From Pseudomonas sp. RIT623 (GTDB lineage: Bacteria; Pseudomonadota; Gammaproteobacteria; Pseudomonadales; Pseudomonadaceae), in NCBI RefSeq assembly GCF_004519305.1, contig NZ_SOZA01000016.1, positions 1-64,000 of the forward strand: 64,000 nucleotides of DNA, read 5' to 3'. The notes below the pieces were generated by a model, which worked only from the letters and a program-made list of their open reading frames with translations, was not told where the DNA came from and ran no database searches. Below are positions 58,811-64,000 of the stretch, in pieces (positions within the stretch are counted from its first letter, which is position 1; the number at the start of each line of letters is the position of its first letter). The translations under genes and the position numbers were made by a program.

Positions 58811-59389
58811 TCAGGCCTGCTTGAGCAGCAATGCCACCCCAGGGAAGTACTGCCCCAGTTCGTTATGCAGCTTGCGGTAGGCATAGGGGAAGTACCAGGC
58901 GATCGCGCAGGCGGTGTGTTTTTGCAGGTCGTCGACCAGGTCCTGCAGTTCTTCGGGGCTGGCGTGCTGCCCGGCCTTCCACGGGGTGACGAACAACGCC
59001 CCGGCCTTGAACTGGCTGGCGTAGGCGATCGCCTTGGCCTGGCTGGCGCTTTCCTGCAAGGCCGCTGCCAGGTCGAGGCGGGCGATGCGTGGCCAGCGCT
59101 GGCTGGCGTGCAGGTGGATCGAGTCCTCGGCATTGCCGATGAACAGGTCGCCGCGCGCCTCGCGCTCGCCTTCGTCGCGTTGTTTCTTGCTGGTGTATTG
59201 CTCCAGCGCCACCAGCTCGGCCTGCCAGGCCGCCGCCGCGAGCATCCCGGTGTTGGCGGCGGCGCCGTGCCAATACGGGGCCTCGTTATCGCCTTGGAAC
59301 TGGTTGAAGCGGTTGATACAGTCGACCCAGCGTTCCAGGGCCGGGCGCAGGAACTCCAGGCGGGGGTTGTTGATGATCAGGCCTTGCAT
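58811..59389 (-). CDS. unrecognised 192-residue protein beside the toxin-like gene
   Basis: A soluble protein without signal or TM segment (MQGLIINNPRLEFLRPALERW...). It has an acidic middle (QRDEGEREARGDLFIGNAEDSIHLHA) and a C-terminal part with CAIAWYFPYAYRKLHNELGQYFPG. AAGGAG lies 8 nt before the ATG, so it is expressed from its own signals. It is tail-to-tail with the ADP-ribosyltransferase gene (16 bp apart) and head-to-head with the cobalamin riboswitch. It could be an immunity protein, but equally a core gene next to cob. I do not recognise the family. Confidence 0.6.
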   Translation of the reverse strand: MQGLIINNPRLEFLRPALERWVDCINRFNQFQGDNEAPYWHGAAANTGMLAAAAWQAELVALEQYTSKKQRDEGEREARGDLFIGNAEDSIHLHASQRWPRIARLDLAAALQESASQAKAIAYASQFKAGALFVTPWKAGQHASPEELQDLVDDLQKHTACAIAWYFPYAYRKLHNELGQYFPGVALLLKQA

Positions 59390-59554
59390 GCTGCGCGCTC
59401 CTTGTCATTGTGGTCGCGGTCGGTTGCGGTGATGGCTATGTGATATCACTGCTTTGAGTGTGGCACAAGCTGGCGGATCGGCCATTGATCCAGGCCAGAT
59501 CGGTCCATGCTCGATTGACGCTCCTGATGCAACCCTCTAACCTTCGCGGCGTGT

Positions 59555-59750
59555 TTCAGGTGCCCTGCGAGCCGTGGCTCGGCAGGGTGAAACTGGGAAG
59601 CCGGTGAGCGCCAGTCAAGGTGCGAGTCCGGCGCTGCCCCCGCAACGGTAGGTGAGTCAACGCTGCGCAAGGCCACTGGGTGTATCGCCCGGGAAGGCGC
59701 GCAGCCCGGGCCAGGCCCGCTCACAAGCCCGGAGACCGGCCTGCAACTGC
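59555..59750 (+). ncRNA. cobalamin riboswitch upstream of cobO
   Basis: The element has the cobalamin riboswitch order: GGTGC...GGGAA-like opening, GCCAGTC/GGTGCGAGTCCGGCGCTGCCCCCGCAACGG core, and the B12 box AAGCCCGGAGACCGGCCT at 59725-59742. It lies about 120 nt before cobO. A GCATCAC/GTGATGC hairpin (59756-59774) follows and may be part of the expression platform. Boundaries are approximate. Repression of the cob operon by adenosylcobalamin is expected. Confidence 0.9.
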
Positions 59751-59869
59751 CAACGGCATCACGGAGGGTGATGCGCCAGCGATGTGGCCTGCGCCACGGC
59801 CCCTGCGCGTTCTCCGTCTGCCCGCCCTTTTTCTGTCGCTGCCCCTGCGACAGCCCGCGGAGACCCCTG

Positions 59870-60481
59870 ATGAGCGAATCCACCGAACGCGACGAACGTC
59901 ACCTGGCGCGCATGCAGCGCAAGAAGGCGATCATCGACGAGCGCATCGCCAATTCCCCCAACGAATGCGGTCTGTTGCTGGTGCTGACCGGCAACGGCAA
60001 GGGCAAGAGCAGCTCAGCTTTCGGCATGCTGGCCCGCGCCTTGGGCCACGGCATGCAGTGCGGCGTGGTGCAGTTCATCAAGGGTCGCAACAGCACAGGC
60101 GAAGAGCTGTTCTTCCGCCGCTTCCCCGAGCAGGTGCGCTATCACGTGATGGGTGAGGGCTTCACCTGGGAGACCCAGGACCGCCAGCGCGACATCGCCG
60201 CCGCCGAGGCCGCGTGGGCGGTATCGCGCCAGTTGCTGCAGGATCCGTCGATCCAGTTCGTGGTGCTCGATGAGCTGAACATCGCCCTCAAGCATGGCTA
60301 CCTCGACCTCGACCAGGTGCTCTCGGACATCCAGGCCCGCCCACCGATGCAGCATGTGATCGTCACCGGCCGTGCGGCCAAGCCAGAAATGATCGAACTG
60401 GCCGACACCGTCACCGAGATGGGCATGCTCAAGCACGCCTTCCAGGCCGGTATCCGCGCACAGAAGGGCGTCGAGCTGTGA
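59870..60481 (+). CDS. cobO: cob(I)yrinic acid a,c-diamide adenosyltransferase
   Basis: A 203-residue CobA/CobO/BtuR-type enzyme that adds the 5'-deoxyadenosyl ligand to cobalt. The P-loop is LTGNGKGKSSSAFG; VQFIKGRNSTGEE and VVLDELNIALKHGYLD are family motifs. The ATG at 59870 follows GGAG. Upstream in-frame codons lie in the riboswitch region. The gene starts the cob operon and overlaps cobB by 4 bp (GTGA). Confidence 0.93.
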   Translation: MSESTERDERHLARMQRKKAIIDERIANSPNECGLLLVLTGNGKGKSSSAFGMLARALGHGMQCGVVQFIKGRNSTGEELFFRRFPEQVRYHVMGEGFTWETQDRQRDIAAAEAAWAVSRQLLQDPSIQFVVLDELNIALKHGYLDLDQVLSDIQARPPMQHVIVTGRAAKPEMIELADTVTEMGMLKHAFQAGIRAQKGVEL

Positions 60482-61773
60482 GTGACTCGCGCCAATGTCC
60501 CGCCGTGCTGATCGCGGCCCCGGCCTCGGGCCAGGGCAAGACCACGGTCACCGCCGCCCTGGCCCGCCTGCACCGCAACCTCGGGCGCAAGGTGCGGGTG
60601 TTCAAGTGCGGGCCTGACTTTCTCGACCCGATGATCCTCGAGCGTGCCAGTGGCGCGCCGGTCTACCAGCTGGACCTGTGGATGATCGGTGCCGAGGAGA
60701 GTCGTCGCCTGCTGTGGGAAGCGGCGGGCGAGGCCGACCTGATCCTGATCGAAGGCGTGATGGGGCTGTTCGACGGCACGCCGTCGAGCGCCGACCTGGC
60801 CCGTCATTTCGGCGTGCCGGTGCTGGCGGTGATCGATGGCACGGCCATGGCCCAGACCTTCGGCGCCCTGGCCCTGGGCCTGGCGCGTTACCAGCCCGAC
60901 CTGCCGTTCGCCGGGGTGCTGGCCAACCGGGTTGGCAGCCTGCGCCACGCGCAGTTGCTCGAAGGCAGCCTCACCGAAGGCCTGCGCTGGTACGGCGGGT
61001 TGTCCCGCGAGCGTGGCATCGAGCTGCCCAGCCGCCACCTGGGCCTGGTCCAGGCCAGTGAACTCAATGACCTGGATGCGCGCCTGGATGCCGCCGCCGA
61101 AGCGCTGGGTGCCAGCTGCGATGCAGCATTGCCGCCACCGGTCGGTTTTGCCCGACCTGAGCCACTGGGCGTGACCACACCGCTTGCCGGGGTGCGCATC
61201 GGGGTGGCCCATGACGAAGCCTTCGCCTTCACCTATGGCGCCAACCTGGATCTGCTGCGCAGCCTCGGCGCGCAGCTCGAATTCTTCTCGCCGTTGCATG
61301 ATCGGGAGTTGCCTGATGTAGACAGCCTGTACCTGCCAGGCGGCTACCCGGAGCTGCACCATCAGGCCCTGGCCGCCAACGCACCGATGCTGGAGGCGAT
61401 CCGTGGCCACCACGCCGAGGGCAAGCCGCTGCTGGCCGAATGTGGCGGCATGCTCTACCTGCTCGACGCCCTGACCGATGTGGCCGGTGTGCGTGCGCCG
61501 CTGGCAGGCCTGCTGCCGGGCGAGGCGACCATGCAGAAGCGCCTGGCGGCCCTGGCCCTGCAGGCCGTCGAGTTGCCCGAAGGCATCCTGCGCGGCCACA
61601 CCTATCACCATTCACTGACCAGCACCGAGCTGGAACCGATTGCCCGGGGCCTGAGCCCCAACGGCGGACGCGGCAACGAGGCGGTCTATCGCCTGGGGCG
61701 GCTGACCGCTTCCTACGTGCACTTCTATTTTCCGTCCAACCCCGACGCGGCGGCGGCGCTGTTGCGACCATGA
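60478..61773 (+). CDS. cobB: cobyrinate a,c-diamide synthase
   Basis: A 431-residue glutamine-dependent amidotransferase. The N-terminal dethiobiotin-synthase-like ATPase domain has APASGQGKTTVTAALARL, and the C-terminal glutaminase domain has LAECGGMLYLLDAL with the Cys nucleophile and a His near GHTYHHS. The GTG start lies in the cobO stop. The end overlaps the bluB ATG (ATGA). Confidence 0.93.
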   Translation: MSDSRQCPAVLIAAPASGQGKTTVTAALARLHRNLGRKVRVFKCGPDFLDPMILERASGAPVYQLDLWMIGAEESRRLLWEAAGEADLILIEGVMGLFDGTPSSADLARHFGVPVLAVIDGTAMAQTFGALALGLARYQPDLPFAGVLANRVGSLRHAQLLEGSLTEGLRWYGGLSRERGIELPSRHLGLVQASELNDLDARLDAAAEALGASCDAALPPPVGFARPEPLGVTTPLAGVRIGVAHDEAFAFTYGANLDLLRSLGAQLEFFSPLHDRELPDVDSLYLPGGYPELHHQALAANAPMLEAIRGHHAEGKPLLAECGGMLYLLDALTDVAGVRAPLAGLLPGEATMQKRLAALALQAVELPEGILRGHTYHHSLTSTELEPIARGLSPNGGRGNEAVYRLGRLTASYVHFYFPSNPDAAAALLRP

Positions 61774-62420
61774 GCGAACACGCGTACAGCGCCGTTGAGC
61801 GCGCGGCCATCTACCGGGCCATCGGCGAGCGCCGCGACATGCGCCATTTCGCCGGCGGCGAGGTGGCCCCCGAGTTGCTCGGGCGTCTGCTGGCCGCCGC
61901 TCACCAGGCCCCCAGCGTGGGCCTGATGCAGCCCTGGCGCTTCATTCGTATCAGCCAGCGCGGTTTGCGCGAACGTATCCAGGCGTTGGTGGAGCAGGAG
62001 CGGGTGCGCACCGCCGAAGCCCTGGGCGAGCGCTCCGATGAGTTCATGAAGCTCAAGGTCGAAGGCATCAACGACTGTGCCGAGGTGCTGGTCGCCGCGC
62101 TGATGGACAAGCGCGAGGCGCATGTCTTCGGCCGCCGCACCCTGCCGGAGATGGACCTGGCTTCGCTGGCCTGCGCCATCCAGAACCTGTGGCTGGCGGC
62201 GCGGGCCGAAGGGCTGGGCATGGGCTGGGTGTCGCTGTTCGAGCCGCAGGCCCTGGCCGAGCTGCTGGGCATGCCCGTAGGTGCCAAGCCCATGGCGGTG
62301 CTGTGCCTGGGGCCGGTGACCGAATTCTATCCGGCGCCGATGCTGGTGCTCGAAGACTGGGCCGAGCAACGGCCGTTGAGTGACATGCTCTACGAGAACC
62401 AGTGGGGAGAGCGGTCATGA
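61770..62420 (+). CDS. bluB: 5,6-dimethylbenzimidazole synthase BluB
   Basis: A 216-residue nitroreductase-fold enzyme that cannibalises FMN to make the lower ligand DMB. The FMN-binding [29 protein letters not shown] and [12 protein letters not shown] are BluB signatures. It overlaps cobB and cobD by 4 bp each. Its presence argues for aerobic cobalamin synthesis with DMB. Confidence 0.92.
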   Translation: MSEHAYSAVERAAIYRAIGERRDMRHFAGGEVAPELLGRLLAAAHQAPSVGLMQPWRFIRISQRGLRERIQALVEQERVRTAEALGERSDEFMKLKVEGINDCAEVLVAALMDKREAHVFGRRTLPEMDLASLACAIQNLWLAARAEGLGMGWVSLFEPQALAELLGMPVGAKPMAVLCLGPVTEFYPAPMLVLEDWAEQRPLSDMLYENQWGERS

Positions 62421-63325
62421 GTGTGGCTTTGCTGACCGTGGCCGGCGTGGCCCTGGATGCACTGCTGGGTGAGCCGAGGCGGCGCCATCCCCTGGTCGGT
62501 TTCGGCAACCTCGCCGTGCGCCTGGAGCAGCGCTTCAACGCCGGTGGCCGGGGCTGGCGCAGCCACGGTGTCACGGCCTGGTTCCTGGCTGTCGTGCCGC
62601 TGACCTTGCTGGCGCTGATTCTTTCCTGGCTACCTGTTATTGGCTGGCTGGTGGACGTGCTGGCGCTGTACTGCGCCCTGGGCCTGCGCAGCCTGGGCGA
62701 GCATGTGCTGCCGGTGGCCCAGGCGCTGCGCCAGGGCGACCTGGAGCAGGCGCGGCGGCGCGTCGGTTACCTGGTCAGCCGCGAGACTCGCGAACTGGAC
62801 GAACCCGCCGTGGCCCGGGCGGCCACTGAGTCGGTGCTGGAGAACGGCAGCGATGCGGTATTCGCCGCGCTGTTCTGGTTCGTCGTGGCCGGGGCGCCGG
62901 GGGTGGTGCTGTACCGCCTGAGCAATACCCTGGATGCCATGTGGGGCTATCGCAACGAACGTTTCGAGCGCTTCGGCTGGTGCGCGGCACGCATCGACGA
63001 TGGGCTGAACTATATTCCCGCCAGGCTGGTAGCGCTGACCTATGCGCTGCTGGGCAAGACCCGCCTGGCCCTGGCCTGTTGGCGCAAGCAGGCGCCGCTG
63101 TGGGACAGCCCCAACGCCGGCCCGGTGATGGCGGCGGGGGCCGGTGCCCTGGGGGTGGAGCTGGGTGGCCCGGCGGTGTATCACGGCGAGCTGCACGAAC
63201 GCCCGCGCCTGGGCGAGGGGCCGATGGCCGACGCTGATGCCATCGAGCGTGGCTGGAGCCTGGTGCAGCGTGGCGTGTGGCTGTGGGTGCTATTGATCTG
63301 CGTGGGAGCCTACCTGAATGCTTGA
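62417..63325 (+). CDS. cobD: adenosylcobinamide-phosphate synthase CobD/CbiB
   Basis: A 302-residue integral membrane protein attaching aminopropanol phosphate to adenosylcobyric acid. It has [18 protein letters not shown], [33 protein letters not shown] and [23 protein letters not shown] signatures. The ATG at 62417 overlaps bluB (ATGA); cobC begins 8 bp before its stop. Confidence 0.93.
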   Translation: MSVALLTVAGVALDALLGEPRRRHPLVGFGNLAVRLEQRFNAGGRGWRSHGVTAWFLAVVPLTLLALILSWLPVIGWLVDVLALYCALGLRSLGEHVLPVAQALRQGDLEQARRRVGYLVSRETRELDEPAVARAATESVLENGSDAVFAALFWFVVAGAPGVVLYRLSNTLDAMWGYRNERFERFGWCAARIDDGLNYIPARLVALTYALLGKTRLALACWRKQAPLWDSPNAGPVMAAGAGALGVELGGPAVYHGELHERPRLGEGPMADADAIERGWSLVQRGVWLWVLLICVGAYLNA

Positions 63326-64000
63326 GCACGGTGGCCGCCTGCTGCGGGCGGTGAAACAGTACGCGATCCCTCGGCACCAGTGGCTCGACCTGTCCAGTGG
63401 TATCGCACCCTGGCCCTACCCGATACCGCCGATTCCCGTGGACGCCTGGGCTCGTCTGCCCGAGACCGAGGACGGCCTGGAGGCGGCTGCACGGCGCTAC
63501 TATGGCGCGCAGCCGCTGCTGGCGGTGGCCGGCTCGCAGGCGGCGATCCAGGCCTTGCCGTACCTGCGCCCGACCGCTCGGGTCGGGGTACTGACGCCAT
63601 GCTATGCCGAACATCCGCATGCCTGGGCGCGGGCGGGGCATGCGCTGGTCGAGCTGGATGAGGCCCAGGTCGAGGACGCACTCGACATCCTGGATGTCCT
63701 GGTGCTGGTCAATCCCAACAACCCCACCGGCCGCCGTGTGCCCCGCGAACGCCTGCTGGCCTGGCATGCGCGTCTGGCTGCGCGGGGTGGCTGGTTGCTG
63801 GTGGACGAAGCCTTCATGGACAACACACCGGCATACAGCGTGGTCGATCAGGCCGGACAACCCGGGCTGATCGTGCTGCGCTCGTTCGGCAAGTTCTTCG
63901 GCTTGGCCGGCGTGCGGCTGGGCTTCGTCGTCGCCGAGGCGGATGTGTTGTGGCAACTGGCCGAGGCGCTCGGGCCCTGGACCGTCAGTGGACCGACCCG
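63318..64000 (+). CDS. cobC: threonine-phosphate decarboxylase CobC (partial)
   Basis: A fold-type-I aminotransferase-family enzyme that supplies aminopropanol phosphate for the cobalamin nucleotide loop. Visible are [51 protein letters not shown] and the PLP-lysine segment [15 protein letters not shown]. It is cut by the window end after about 227 codons. The ATG overlaps cobD by 8 bp. Confidence 0.92.
   Translation, partial: MLEHGGRLLRAVKQYAIPRHQWLDLSSGIAPWPYPIPPIPVDAWARLPETEDGLEAAARRYYGAQPLLAVAGSQAAIQALPYLRPTARVGVLTPCYAEHPHAWARAGHALVELDEAQVEDALDILDVLVLVNPNNPTGRRVPRERLLAWHARLAARGGWLLVDEAFMDNTPAYSVVDQAGQPGLIVLRSFGKFFGLAGVRLGFVVAEADVLWQLAEALGPWTVSGPT

Overview
The window is chromosomal DNA from a fluorescent Pseudomonas, most likely of the P. 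putida group. The evidence is high GC, GC-rich third codon positions, AGGAG-type ribosome binding sites, many REP palindromes (often of the form GTAGGAGC...GCTCCTAC) and typical Pseudomonas gene blocks: oprH-phoP-phoQ, ldhA-gacS, cysM-rlmD-relA-mazG, purM-purN with hda, and cobO-cobB-bluB-cobD-cobC. I see no rRNA, tRNA, CRISPR array, complete insertion sequence or prophage.

Layout. 0.3-6.4 kb: stand-alone ThDP enzyme of the acetolactate synthase family, YgfB-like protein, glutathione transferase, a PNPOx/FNR/2Fe-2S fusion oxidoreductase and a LysR regulator. 6.5-9.5 kb: MocR-type regulator and LctP-family permease in tandem. 9.7-16 kb is accessory: a hipBA toxin-antitoxin operon with an array of operator palindromes, a second MocR regulator diverging from a GNAT acetyltransferase, a zeta-like kinase toxin with a small partner gene, and an isolated Bro-N protein. 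16.3-21.3 kb: class I ribonucleotide reductase nrdA and nrdB, with paired NrdR boxes, a DnaA box and a long structured leader. 21.5-24.5 kb: an RstAB-like two-component system converging on a phosphopantetheinyl transferase. 24.5-28.2 kb: dienelactone hydrolase-family protein, then oprH-phoP-phoQ with PhoP boxes. 28.3-30 kb: dctA with a sigma-54 promoter and enhancer palindromes. 30-37 kb: housekeeping genes (sprT, yip1-like, ttcA, tag-like, DUF2069, wrbA, arsC, tlpA-like, META, ldhA).

37-42.3 kb: the global regulator sensor gacS, and a PirRS-like system without the receptor gene pirA. 42.4-48.5 kb: cysM, rlmD, relA, mazG, DUF2058. 48.5-53.8 kb: small protein, DUF3108, purN, purM, DUF2066, AI-2E permease. 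53.9-56.1 kb: hda and two tandem NlpC/P60 lipoproteins. 56.2-59.4 kb: an 853-residue protein that I read as a DUF6543 (dermonecrotic-toxin-like) scaffold with a C-terminal R-S-E ADP-ribosyltransferase domain, followed tail-to-tail by an unrecognised 192-residue gene. 59.5-64 kb: cobalamin riboswitch and the cob operon, running off the right edge.

Most of the window is ordinary core genome. The most interesting parts are the ADP-ribosyltransferase toxin candidate (56.2-58.8 kb), the hipBA operator array (11.4-11.6 kb), the zeta-like module (14.1-15.1 kb) and several readable regulatory regions (nrdA, oprH, dctA, cobO).
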